A stretch of 25,773 nucleotides of DNA, from assembly GCF_040649515.1 (NCBI RefSeq), contig NZ_JBEZFP010000131.1, positions 1-25,773 on the forward strand. The letters are read 5' to 3'. The position numbers and the translations under genes were made by a program. Every line of letters starts with the position of its first letter. The first letter of the stretch is position 1. Origin of the DNA: Yinghuangia elevatio (GTDB lineage Bacteria; Actinomycetota; Actinomycetes; Streptomycetales; Streptomycetaceae). Of this stretch, positions 1-7,840 are shown one piece after another. The notes beneath the pieces are model-generated. The model was not told the origin of the DNA. It saw nothing but the letters and a program-made list of their open reading frames with translations, and did not search any database.

Positions 1-85
1 GGATGTTGCCGAGGTCCCACCCGCGTTCGAGCAACGCGGAGACAATGGCTCCGCCAAACGTAAATTCGTCGTAGACGGGGCTCAC
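1..85 (-). CDS. hsdR: Type I restriction endonuclease subunit R (HsdR), N-terminal fragment
   Basis: Only the first 28 codons are inside the window; the gene runs off the left edge. The start is a GTG at 85-83 that overlaps the TGA stop of hsdS (GTGA), so it is probably translated by coupling. The visible residues begin MSPVYDEFTFGGAIVSALL and continue ERGWDLGN. They fit the start of HsdR proteins, where an acidic-aromatic stretch is followed by 'aIv..L...GW'. In the family, HsdR supplies the ATP-dependent translocase and the PD-(D/E)XK nuclease of the complex with HsdM and HsdS. None of those motifs is visible here. The call therefore rests on position after hsdM-hsdS and on this short N-terminus; the gene may or may not be intact beyond the window. 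Confidence 0.7.
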   Translation of the reverse strand, partial: MSPVYDEFTFGGAIVSALLERGWDLGNI

Positions 86-1368
86 GGCGCGACTCCTCGT
101 CCGGAGGCGGTGGATACATCAAATTGGCCGGTGACGGCTGCGGTGATGAGCGCCTGACGGCGTTCGGTCAGCAGTTGAGAACGTTGGTTCAGGGCTGCCC
201 GAAGCGTCTCGGCGGGTTCGGTCCATCGCAACAACGATTGTGTGAATTCCTGCTGTTGTCGCAAAGGGGCATTCGGGACGGGCCACGATCGAATGTCCTC
301 TCCGCGTAGCTTGACCATCGATTGCGATGAGCCGCGGGCGGTGGCCTCAATGCGCTGTCGGATCTGGCTGCCCAGGGAGACTTGCGCGACGAAATGTGGA
401 TCGATATCAGTCCGGAGCTTGATTCGATAGATGAGATCGGGCAACAGGAGCCGGGTGCAGTCGCCTGTGGCCACCGCGACGTCACCCACTAGCCGCGGAG
501 TGTTTGCCCGGGTCACAAGGAGATCGCCCTCATTGACCTGCCACATACGCGGCGGGGGTACGCTGGTGGGGAGACGCTTGTTTTCGTTGGGGTTAAATGA
601 CCCGTTTTTTACGGAACTGAGCTTCAGCACCCCCCACTCTTCAGGGCCTTGCCGTGGGGTGGCTTCGCATCGAGGGCTTGTTCCTTGTTCAATGCACCGC
701 ATAAGGCGGCGTAGTGGGAGATTCCCGTGTCGCTTGGACAGTTGATCAATGGCAGAGTCTCGCAACGCTTGTTTACGCTCGTCCAGCCTCGACAGGACCT
801 CTGAGTCGAGTGTGGCCAGGCGATCCAGGTAGTCCATCTGGGCGTCGAGGAAGTTGGCGATCCGTTGCTGTTCCCGCTGTGGTGGCAGCGGCACCCGCAG
901 TTGCTCGATGTCGGGCATATAGATGGTCTTGTGGGTGGATCCCGTCGCAACGCGCTTGAGATCCGGAGCCATTCCTCGAAGCGCGTGCAGCAGATACCGG
1001 GGTTCCAACTGTGTCCCACAGGTCCAAGTCGCGAAGTCTTGACTGGTTGCCATGTCGGAACCCATGATCGCCGAGAACCCGACGGACGCAGTGCGCGATA
1101 GGATCACTGTGCCAGCAGGGTGGAGCACGGCCGCGGAATTGGCCAGGCCCAATCTGCTGATCTTCTCTTTTGTATCGGAGATGACGGTCGTCGTTCCGCT
1201 GCGCAACTGCCAAACATCAGCGAGGGTGATCCAGGGAATCGTGCAGTCGTGCCAGTACTCCGGATTGCTGCGACTCGGTGTGTGTCCGGTTCCCAGTCGC
1301 GCGAGGAGTCGAATCGGCACAGTCGGCCACTGTGATTTCTCCAGCCACGGGGCGATGCCGTTGCTCAC
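82..1368 (-). CDS. hsdS: Type I restriction-modification specificity subunit HsdS
   Basis: This protein of 428 aa sets the DNA target of the type I complex. It has the two-repeat HsdS layout. A first target-recognition domain (about 15-190, beginning 'VPIRLLARLGTGHTPSR') is followed by a central conserved helix with 'LPPQREQQRIANFLDAQ'. A second TRD (about 215-375) is followed by the C-terminal conserved helix with 'LRQQQEF' and 'ERRQALITAAVTGQFDV'. The GTG at 1368 was chosen because it overlaps the hsdM stop (GTGA) and the first TRD begins soon after; a longer open frame upstream to 1521 lies wholly inside hsdM. The stop overlaps the hsdR start. The two TRDs are dissimilar, so a bipartite asymmetric target is expected. 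No frameshift is seen. Confidence 0.93.
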   Translation of the reverse strand: MSNGIAPWLEKSQWPTVPIRLLARLGTGHTPSRSNPEYWHDCTIPWITLADVWQLRSGTTTVISDTKEKISRLGLANSAAVLHPAGTVILSRTASVGFSAIMGSDMATSQDFATWTCGTQLEPRYLLHALRGMAPDLKRVATGSTHKTIYMPDIEQLRVPLPPQREQQRIANFLDAQMDYLDRLATLDSEVLSRLDERKQALRDSAIDQLSKRHGNLPLRRLMRCIEQGTSPRCEATPRQGPEEWGVLKLSSVKNGSFNPNENKRLPTSVPPPRMWQVNEGDLLVTRANTPRLVGDVAVATGDCTRLLLPDLIYRIKLRTDIDPHFVAQVSLGSQIRQRIEATARGSSQSMVKLRGEDIRSWPVPNAPLRQQQEFTQSLLRWTEPAETLRAALNQRSQLLTERRQALITAAVTGQFDVSTASGRGVAP

Positions 1369-3356
1369 AGGGTCATCTCGCTGAGCAGGCGCTGGATGTT
1401 CGATTCCAGAGCCTTCAACTCGGCGTCGATCTCTGCCAACGGGCGTGGAGGCTCGTACACGTAAAAGTGCCGCGTCAACGGGATCTCGTAGCCGATTTTT
1501 GTCTTCGTATAGTCCACCCAAGCGTCAGGAACGTGGGGAAGGACTTCACGCTTGAGGTAGACAGCGATGTCCTCATCGAGCGGGACATTCTCGTAGTCGC
1601 GCAAGTCCGTGTCGGGCTCGGGTTCACCCTTGACGAGTTGGACTTCGCCGTTGGTGTCGCGCACGCCGATTGTGTCGCGGACGGCCTTCACGAACGGGGT
1701 GCCGGTTGGCCAGGTCAGGCCCGCCGCTACCTGTGCGTCCTTCAACGCGAGGAATGCTTCCGCCTTCGTCGCCCACGTCGAGCCGAGGAGCGGGCGCAGG
1801 GCGGCGATGAACTCCTCGGTGTTCGCCAGCTTCTGGACGGGCTTCGACTCTTCCAGGGCCGCCAGCGTCTCTTCCGTCAGCTCGAACCGGAGCTTGAGGG
1901 GACGCTCTACCGTGATCCGCCGGTATCCGAAGTCCTCGTTGCGGAAGACCTTCACCTTGCCGTGCAGCGGGTGTTCCGGGTCCGCCGCGACCTGAAGGGC
2001 CTCGTCGTAGAGCTGCGTGATCTCACCAATCTGCTGATCGGTGATGAACTTCCGCTTGTCGCCGAGCGACTTCCGCATCTTCTGCCAGTACTCGCGCGCA
2101 TCCAGCAGCACGACCTTGCCCTTGTGGTCGGGCGACTTGCGGTTGGTCAGGATCCAGAAGTAAGTGGAGATGCCCGTGTTGTAGAACAACTGGTCGGGCA
2201 GTGCGACGATCGCCTCGAGCCAGTCGTTCTCCAGGATCCACTGGCGGATCTTCGACTCACCCGACTCGGCCGCGCCCGTGAACAGCGGCGAGCCGTTGAA
2301 GACGATCGCGATGCGGCTCCCACCTCCGCCGTTACCGTCCACCGGCTTCATCTTGTCGATCATGTGTTGCAGGAACAGTAGCGAGCCGTCGTTAATCCTC
2401 GGCAGGCCGGCACCGAAGCGACCCGACTCGCCCATCGACTTGTGCTCGTACTCGACCTCGCTCTGGACCTTCTTCCACTCCACCCCGAACGGCGGATTGG
2501 CGAGCATGAAGTCGAACTTGCGGCGGGAATGGCCGTCGTCCGAGAACGAGTTGCCAAACGCGATGTTGTCCGGGTCCTGCTCCTTGATCATCAGGTCCGA
2601 ACGGCAGATTGCCCACGACTCGGGGTTGAGTTCCTGGCCGAACAGTTCGACCGTCGCGTCCGGGTTGTGGTCGCGGATGAAGTCGTCGACCGCGCTCAGC
2701 ATGCCCCCGGTTCCGCACGCCGGGTCCATGACCGTACGCACCACGCCCGGCACCTGCAACGCGTCGGCGTCCGCCCCCACCAGCAGCTTGACCATCAGCT
2801 TGATGACCTCGCGCGGGGTGAAGTGCTCACCGGCCGTCTCGTTCGAGAGTTCCGCGAACCGGCGGATCAGGTCCTCGAACAGGTAGCCCATGTTGTGGTT
2901 CGGAACCACCTCGGGCCGCAGGTCCAGGTCGGCGAACTTGCCCATCACCTTGTACAGCAGCTTGGCCGCGTCGAGCTTCCGAATCTGCTGCGCGAACTCG
3001 TACTTCTCAAGCACCTCGCGCGCGTTGTCCGAAAACGCCGCCACGTACGCCTGGAGGTTCGCCGCCGCGTGTCCCGGGTCGCCGAGGATCTGCTTCAGCG
3101 TCAGGTCGCTCGTGTTGTAGAAGACGTGACCGGAGGCCCGCCGCAGGAAGCGGTCGGTGTCGATGTCCTGGCCCGCGAACCGCGCCACGGTCGCCGCCAC
3201 TTCGTTGCGCGTCGGCGCCAACACGCACTCGAGGCGTCGCAGCACCGTGAACGGCAGGATCACCTTGCCGTAGTCGGACTGCTTGTAGTCACCGCGCAGC
3301 AAGTCGGCCACCGACCACGCATGGTTGGCCAACTCCGTGTGCTTGTCGCTGTTCAA
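1365..3356 (-). CDS. hsdM: Type I restriction-modification DNA methyltransferase subunit HsdM
   Basis: This 663-aa N6-adenine methyltransferase modifies the target read by HsdS and forms the M2S core of the complex. It begins with an HsdM_N-type helical domain ('ANHAWSVADLLRG', 'YGKVILPFTVLRRLE'). The SAM-binding motif I DPACGTGG is at about 211-218 and the catalytic motif IV NPPF at about 287-290. The long C-terminal tail ends in a helical region. I chose a TTG start at 3356 because GAGGA lies about six bases upstream and the family N-terminus starts there; the open frame does run up to 3425. The stop overlaps hsdS. It follows the fused methyltransferase gene with a 90-bp gap that contains a small hairpin and a pentamer repeat. 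Confidence 0.94.
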   Translation of the reverse strand: MNSDKHTELANHAWSVADLLRGDYKQSDYGKVILPFTVLRRLECVLAPTRNEVAATVARFAGQDIDTDRFLRRASGHVFYNTSDLTLKQILGDPGHAAANLQAYVAAFSDNAREVLEKYEFAQQIRKLDAAKLLYKVMGKFADLDLRPEVVPNHNMGYLFEDLIRRFAELSNETAGEHFTPREVIKLMVKLLVGADADALQVPGVVRTVMDPACGTGGMLSAVDDFIRDHNPDATVELFGQELNPESWAICRSDLMIKEQDPDNIAFGNSFSDDGHSRRKFDFMLANPPFGVEWKKVQSEVEYEHKSMGESGRFGAGLPRINDGSLLFLQHMIDKMKPVDGNGGGGSRIAIVFNGSPLFTGAAESGESKIRQWILENDWLEAIVALPDQLFYNTGISTYFWILTNRKSPDHKGKVVLLDAREYWQKMRKSLGDKRKFITDQQIGEITQLYDEALQVAADPEHPLHGKVKVFRNEDFGYRRITVERPLKLRFELTEETLAALEESKPVQKLANTEEFIAALRPLLGSTWATKAEAFLALKDAQVAAGLTWPTGTPFVKAVRDTIGVRDTNGEVQLVKGEPEPDTDLRDYENVPLDEDIAVYLKREVLPHVPDAWVDYTKTKIGYEIPLTRHFYVYEPPRPLAEIDAELKALESNIQRLLSEMTL

Positions 3357-3372
3357 CGGTCCTCGAATCCTT

Positions 3373-3391
3373 CCGAGCCGAGCCGAGCCGA
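3373..3391. repeat. CCGAG pentanucleotide tandem repeat in the hsdM leader
   Basis: Three perfect CCGAG units and a partial fourth (CCGA) lie 17-35 bases upstream of the proposed TTG start of hsdM. The period is not a multiple of three and the tract is outside the chosen coding region. Change in copy number would alter the spacing of the leader rather than the reading frame. Confidence 0.7.
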
Positions 3392-3418
3392 ACCGCACCG
3401 AAACGAGCGGAAATCGGT

Positions 3419-3436
3419 CACCCAACCGAGTGGGTG
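3419..3436 (-). terminator. Small hairpin after the fused methyltransferase gene
   Basis: CACCCA and TGGGTG form a 6-bp stem with a 6-base loop, 11 bases past the stop of the fused methyltransferase gene. There is no T-tract. It may be a weak terminator or attenuator between that gene and hsdM, or only an incidental inverted repeat. Confidence 0.3.
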
Positions 3437-3446
3437 TGGATTGGGG

Positions 3447-5633
3447 TCAAGTCTGGTGCACAGATGAAGATCGTGTGGCCGTTCGGGCCGAGTCGCCTTC
3501 CGACGGCGCCAAAGCACCGGTTGTCAGGCCCGCGGAGAGCAAGTCCGCAGCCTCGCGGGTCGCCTCTGCCGCTCGTCGGGCGGCACCGCGCAGCCCGTGA
3601 ATCCGTCGGAACGCCGCGCCGTACTTGCGCTGTTCCTCCAACGGCATCAGCGGCACACGCAACCGTCCGGGCTGCACCTGAACAGTCGTGCTCCCCGTCG
3701 AGGCGCCCGCGATGTTGTCTGCCTGATCCAAGAAGCCCACCAAAAACCACGGGTCGAGCCGCGACGGGTCCGGTCGGAGCAGAACCAGCAGGGGACCCAG
3801 CACCGCGCCCGCGTCCTCGCCGCTGGCAAGCCGTGCCATGGGGCCGTCACCGCCGGGGAACGTCCGTACGATGACGTCGCTTTCCTCCAGGATCGGTCCG
3901 ATCTCGGGTGCCAAGTCGTCGAGGCTGCCCGAGGCCTTCGCATCCGCAATGACGTCGTCGAGTCTGAGAACAGGCCGTCCCTCGTTCTCCGCACGCCAGC
4001 CTTCCCCCACGTCGTCCTTGACGGCCGGGGCGGTCCGGAGCATCTCGACCGCCCCACCCCGCGCCAAATCGGACAGTGTCGCCGTGCGCCACTCTTTCGG
4101 AGCATCTCCAGCGGCTCGCCACGTGCCGTACGACGCCGAGTCCACCAGCGACTGCGCCGCGGCGGTGAGTTTCTTCCGGTGTTCCGCAACCCGGCGCGCT
4201 GTGGCTGCCGGGTCCAGGTCCGCGGGCGCCATACGCACGTGCCGCGCCGGCGTCAGGTCAACCACATCGTCGAGCAGGTCCAGCGCCGAGACTGCCCGCG
4301 CTTCGCCAGCCGCATCCTCGAACGCGTCGGGTGCCTCGCGGAATCGACTCCAGTGCGTCAGCACCTTGGCCGACAGGCCGCCCCAGTCAAGGCTTTCGCG
4401 CCGGTGACGCAGGCGCGACGGGCTGAGCGTGCGCTCGGCCGCCCCGCCCCGTGCGTCGCCGCGGCGTGTCCCCGCCGATTCCATGAACAGCACCGATTTG
4501 CGTTCCGGGCCTCCGGGCTCCGGACGCTGGAGCAACCACACATGCAGCCCGATGTGCAGCGGCACCGCCGATCCGACGGGCAGACCGATGACCGCCCGGA
4601 CCGCTCCGCTTCGCACCAGCTCGGCCCGGACGCGACGTCCGGAAGGCCGCGCGGCAACCGCAGGCGGCAGCAGGAACACGGCATGCCCACCCGGTTCCAG
4701 ATGTGCCAAGGCATGTTCGACCCAGGCCAGCTCGGGTTCTCCGCGTGGCGGAACGCCGTACGCCCAACGCGGGTCGTAGGCGAGTTCGTCATGGCCCCAA
4801 TCCCGGTCACCGTAGGGCGGGTTGCACAAGACTCCGTCAACCGTGACATCCGGGAAAGCGTCCGCACGCAAGCTGTCGCCGACGGACACTCGTACGTGCG
4901 CATCAGGCGATGACAACAACAGTCCGACGGCGGCACGGCGAGCCTGGACGGAGAGTGCGTCCTGTCCATACAACTCCGCCGTGCCACGTCGGGCGGCGGC
5001 TGCGAGCAGCGTGCCGCTTCCGCACGCGGGGTCGAAGACGCCCGAGCAGTCCTCCGGCAGCAGGCTGGCCATCAGGTCGGCCAAGCCGCGTGGTGTTTGG
5101 TACACGCCGCCAACCGGGGTGTCCTCAAGCTCTCGCTCGGCGAGCACGTCGAGCGCGGCCTGACCGCCTTCCGCCGCGACGCAGGCGACTGCTGCCCGAA
5201 TGGCCGCCGCGTCGCCACGCTCGTAACGCACGGAACCCGCTCCCGGCATCGCCTTCGCCGTTCCGGCGGCTTCGCTCGCGGCTCGCCGGACGAGGTCGCG
5301 GTCGGCCAGCGAGCCGAACTCGGCCAACGCCGCGTCGCCGAGTCCGGCAAGTGCCGGCACCAGCGGCAGCAGGCGACCCGCGGCTTCGGCTCCCGCCGGG
5401 TGGAGTCGCAGGACGGTCCGCAGCTCGGTCGTCGGTGAGGCCGCGGAGGCCTGGCCGCGCGCGTCCAGCCAAGCCCGCACCGCGGTCAGGTCGTAGAGCG
5501 GACTCGTGTCCGTACCCCCGGTCGGCGCCGGGAAATCTTCATGCCGCCTGCGCCAGTTGCTGACCGTCGCGCGCGTCACCCCGGCGATGCGGCCGATCTC
5601 CGCAGCTGTCACCAGCGTGGCCTGCTCGGTCAC
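3447..5633 (-). CDS. HTH + N6-adenine DNA methyltransferase + specificity-like (TRD) fusion protein
   Basis: This 728-aa protein combines three parts. An N-terminal helix-turn-helix (about 8-40, 'AAEIGRIAGVTRATVSNWRR') resembles the DNA-binding helices of MerR/excisionase-type proteins. An HsdM-like N6-MTase follows, with SAM motif DPACGSGT at about 202-209 and catalytic NPPY at about 271-274. The C-terminal third (from about 500) resembles one HsdS half, ending in 'VPLMPLEEQRKYG' and a helix with 'LLSAGLTTGAL'. It could therefore methylate its own target without HsdS. I chose GTG 5633 because GGGAGGGG lies five bases upstream; an ATG at 5648 has no better site. It precedes hsdM on the same strand and is probably co-transcribed. 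No nuclease motif is visible. It may be a solitary methylase, an anti-restriction guard or a regulator of the cluster. Confidence 0.85.
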   Translation of the reverse strand: MTEQATLVTAAEIGRIAGVTRATVSNWRRRHEDFPAPTGGTDTSPLYDLTAVRAWLDARGQASAASPTTELRTVLRLHPAGAEAAGRLLPLVPALAGLGDAALAEFGSLADRDLVRRAASEAAGTAKAMPGAGSVRYERGDAAAIRAAVACVAAEGGQAALDVLAERELEDTPVGGVYQTPRGLADLMASLLPEDCSGVFDPACGSGTLLAAAARRGTAELYGQDALSVQARRAAVGLLLSSPDAHVRVSVGDSLRADAFPDVTVDGVLCNPPYGDRDWGHDELAYDPRWAYGVPPRGEPELAWVEHALAHLEPGGHAVFLLPPAVAARPSGRRVRAELVRSGAVRAVIGLPVGSAVPLHIGLHVWLLQRPEPGGPERKSVLFMESAGTRRGDARGGAAERTLSPSRLRHRRESLDWGGLSAKVLTHWSRFREAPDAFEDAAGEARAVSALDLLDDVVDLTPARHVRMAPADLDPAATARRVAEHRKKLTAAAQSLVDSASYGTWRAAGDAPKEWRTATLSDLARGGAVEMLRTAPAVKDDVGEGWRAENEGRPVLRLDDVIADAKASGSLDDLAPEIGPILEESDVIVRTFPGGDGPMARLASGEDAGAVLGPLLVLLRPDPSRLDPWFLVGFLDQADNIAGASTGSTTVQVQPGRLRVPLMPLEEQRKYGAAFRRIHGLRGAARRAAEATREAADLLSAGLTTGALAPSEGDSARTATRSSSVHQT

Positions 5634-5681
5634 AAGCCCCTCCCTCATTGCGGTGCTTCCGGGTTGGCGTATTCACCATAG

Positions 5682-5693
5682 CGCATTGATGCG
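5682..5693. promoter_or_regulatory. Candidate operator palindrome between the methyltransferase gene and rmuC
   Basis: CGCATTGATGCG has perfect 5-bp arms (CGCAT/ATGCG) around a 2-base centre. It lies in the 140-bp divergent intergenic region. On the minus strand a TATGGT at 5680-5675 could be the -10 of the methyltransferase gene, which would put the palindrome in the -35/-10 spacer. The matching -35 is weak. The HTH of the neighbouring methyltransferase is a possible binder; this is inference. Confidence 0.3.
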
Positions 5694-5773
5694 ACGCACA
5701 GAATTGATTGACACAGCTTTCACTGGCCTGCTCTTCTGGTGGCTCGTACCTGAAAGCATCCTCGGGAGCTCAC

Positions 5774-7582
5774 ATGACCGCCACAGCCGCCATCACGGCC
5801 CTTGTCACCGCACTCGTCGGGTTCGCCGTCGGGTTAGCCATCGCGCGAGCACGCTCTACGGCGGCGCACGCGGATACCGAGACCGCACGCAAGTCCGCTG
5901 AGGACGCATGCGCCCGCGCCGACGCCCAAGTGCAGGAATGGCGTACCCGCTGCGAGCAGGCTGAAGGGCAGACCGGTGCGCTGACCCCGCAGCTCGTCGA
6001 ACTGCGAACTCGGCTTGCCGACCGCGAGTCCCGGCTCGCCCGCACCGACGCAGAACTCAAGGCGGCACGCGACGCGGAGTCGGCCACCGAGAACGCCCGC
6101 GTAGACCTCGCGCATGATCTGACCGCGCTCCGCACCGACTATGCGAGCCAGGGACGCGAACTCGCCTCGACGCAACAAGCGCTCGCCGCCATCACCGCGG
6201 AGCGTGACGCGGCTCGGATCACCACGCAAGAACGCGAGGCCGACCTCGCACGGCAGCGCACCGAGTACGACGCACTCCGTACCCAGTTTGCTGACCGTGC
6301 CCGCGAGTTGGCCGCGACGCGGGAGGAAGGCGCCAAGCTGGTGGGGGCCATGGCGGCGCTCCGTGAAGAGCTGGATGCCCTCAAGACCGCCAACGCCGAC
6401 CTCGAAGGCCGACAAAAGACCCTCGAACAGCAAGCAGCGGCTCTGGACGCTGCCCGTGGTGAGGTCGAGCGCCTGCGCACCGAGTCGGCGAAGCTGATGG
6501 AAGACCGCTTCGCCGCGCTGACGAGCAAGGCGCTCGAATCGAACCGCACCGCACTGCTCGCGACGGCCGAGGACAAGCTCGGCGCCGTCGGGGCGCCCGT
6601 CCGCGAACAGCTCGACAAGCTCAACCAGGAGATCCGGAAGCTCGGAGAGAGCCGCGCCGCCGCCGAGGCATCTCTCGCCCAGCAGCTCATCGGGATGCAC
6701 CAGGAGACCGGTCGGCTGCGCGACCAGGCCCAAGCGCTGGTCGACGCCCTCAAGAAGCCTCAGGTGCGCGGCAGTTGGGGTGAGATGACGCTGCGGCGCA
6801 CCGCGGAACTGGCCGGCATGGTCGAGCGCTGCGACTTCAAGGAACAAGTGACCATGCAAGGGGATGAGGGAGTCCTCCGCCCGGACATGGTGGTCCACCT
6901 GGCGGACGGAAAGGCGACGGTCGTGGACGCCAAGGTCTCACTCAAGGCGTTCATGGAGGCCAGCGAGGCCACGGACGACGCGACGCGGAGCGCGCGCCTC
7001 AAGGAGCACGCACAGCAGGTGCGACGGCACATCGACAACCTGGCCTCGAAGGACTACCACAAGCTCCTCGACGTGTCGCCGGAGTTCGTCGTGATGTTCA
7101 TCCCCGGCGAGGCGTTCCTCGGCCCCGCGCTGGACGCCGACAACGGCTTGTTGGAGTACGCGCTGGACAAGGGTGTCGTGATCACGACACCGACCACGTT
7201 CATCGCCTTGCTGCGCACGGTGGCGCTCGCCTGGACTCAGGCGAGCCTCGCCGAGAACCTGCGCGAAGTCCACGACCTCGGGCGCGACCTGTACGACCGG
7301 ATCGTCACGTTCAGCAGCCACCTGGGCAAGGTGGGCACCGAACTCGGCAGCGCGGTCCTCGCCTACAACAAGGCCGTCGGATCGATGGAGGCGCGGCTGC
7401 TCGTCTCGGCGCGCCGCTTCCAGCACCTGAAGGTCGCGGCGAAGCCGCTGTCGACGCCGACGGCCATCGAGGCTGCACCACGCCCGCTGACGGCCGCCGA
7501 GTTGGTGGACACCACTACGGCGGGCAGGGTCGTCGAGATCCCGCCCGCCCGAGCGCCGGAGATCACCGACGGCTCAGCGTGA
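5774..7582 (+). CDS. rmuC: DNA recombination protein RmuC family
   Basis: This is a 602-aa protein. One N-terminal membrane segment (about 3-22, 'AAITALVTALVGFAVGLAIA') is followed by a long Ala/Glu/Arg-rich coiled coil (about 30-300). The RmuC nuclease-fold domain then includes the PD-(D/E)XK-like stretch 'DMVVHLADGKATVVDAKVS' (about 372-390) and 'FVVMFIPGEAF'. RmuC limits DNA inversions in E. coli and is thought to act as a nuclease; its role in actinomycetes is not settled. ATG 5774 is preceded by GGGAG at good spacing, and the frame upstream of it lacks family features. It is divergent from the R-M run and its 3' end overlaps the DUF397 gene by 9 bp. Its length is somewhat above the E. 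coli protein because of the long coiled coil. Confidence 0.9.
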   Translation: MTATAAITALVTALVGFAVGLAIARARSTAAHADTETARKSAEDACARADAQVQEWRTRCEQAEGQTGALTPQLVELRTRLADRESRLARTDAELKAARDAESATENARVDLAHDLTALRTDYASQGRELASTQQALAAITAERDAARITTQEREADLARQRTEYDALRTQFADRARELAATREEGAKLVGAMAALREELDALKTANADLEGRQKTLEQQAAALDAARGEVERLRTESAKLMEDRFAALTSKALESNRTALLATAEDKLGAVGAPVREQLDKLNQEIRKLGESRAAAEASLAQQLIGMHQETGRLRDQAQALVDALKKPQVRGSWGEMTLRRTAELAGMVERCDFKEQVTMQGDEGVLRPDMVVHLADGKATVVDAKVSLKAFMEASEATDDATRSARLKEHAQQVRRHIDNLASKDYHKLLDVSPEFVVMFIPGEAFLGPALDADNGLLEYALDKGVVITTPTTFIALLRTVALAWTQASLAENLREVHDLGRDLYDRIVTFSSHLGKVGTELGSAVLAYNKAVGSMEARLLVSARRFQHLKVAAKPLSTPTAIEAAPRPLTAAELVDTTTAGRVVEIPPARAPEITDGSA

Positions 7583-7840
7583 GTCGGCCAGGCCGGTGAC
7601 GAGGCCGTCCCACGCTGCCGCGTGGAAGAGCAACGCGGCAGCGTGCGGACGCTTGCTGTCCCGGACGGCGGTGGCGGCGGTGAGGGAAGCGACTTCGACA
7701 CACTGCCCGCCCTCGCCTCCGCTGTGGCTGCTCTTGCGCCAAGCGGCCACCTCTACGCACTCGCCACCTTCTCCGCTGCTGTGGCTACTCTTCGTCAAGG
7801 CGAGGTCAGTGCGTGCCAAGTTGGTCGCGTGATGGTTCAT
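7574..7840 (-). CDS. DUF397 domain protein with a duplicated N-terminal motif
   Basis: This 88-aa protein is of the DUF397 type common in streptomycetes, usually found beside XRE/DUF5753 regulators and proposed to act with them as a regulator or toxin-antitoxin-like pair. The DUF397 signature occurs twice: KSSHSSGEGGECVEVA (17-32) and KSSHSGGEGGQCVEVA (36-51). Only the second copy is followed by the rest of the domain ('VRDSKRPHAAALLFHAAAWDGLV'). The ATG at 7840 overlaps the TGA of the XRE gene (ATGA), so translation is probably coupled. Its 3' end overlaps rmuC convergently. The extra half-domain makes it longer than the usual 60-75 aa. Confidence 0.88.
   Translation of the reverse strand: MNHHATNLARTDLALTKSSHSSGEGGECVEVAAWRKSSHSGGEGGQCVEVASLTAATAVRDSKRPHAAALLFHAAAWDGLVTGLADSR
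7688..7792 (-). repeat. 57-bp-period internal duplication in the DUF397 gene
   Basis: The codons for the two DUF397 signature blocks (residues 17-32 and 36-51) are 19 codons apart and still similar at DNA level. This indicates an in-frame partial tandem duplication inside the gene. Confidence 0.7.

Noticed and set aside
3357..3425. Upstream ATG (3425) as the hsdM start
   Set aside because: It would add 23 residues encoded by the pentamer repeat and hairpin, without family similarity; the TTG with GAGGA fits better.
3597..4913. 438-aa plus-strand open frame opposite the fused methyltransferase gene
   Set aside because: Antisense shadow; the methyltransferase on the minus strand has clear motifs.
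82..5633. BREX or DISARM system
   Set aside because: No PglZ, BrxC, BrxL or Drm helicase/phospholipase-type genes are present. The genes match type I R-M plus one fused methyltransferase.
5708..5713. TTGACA as the -35 of rmuC
   Set aside because: The hexamer is perfect but no acceptable -10 lies 16-19 bases downstream, so I did not list a promoter.
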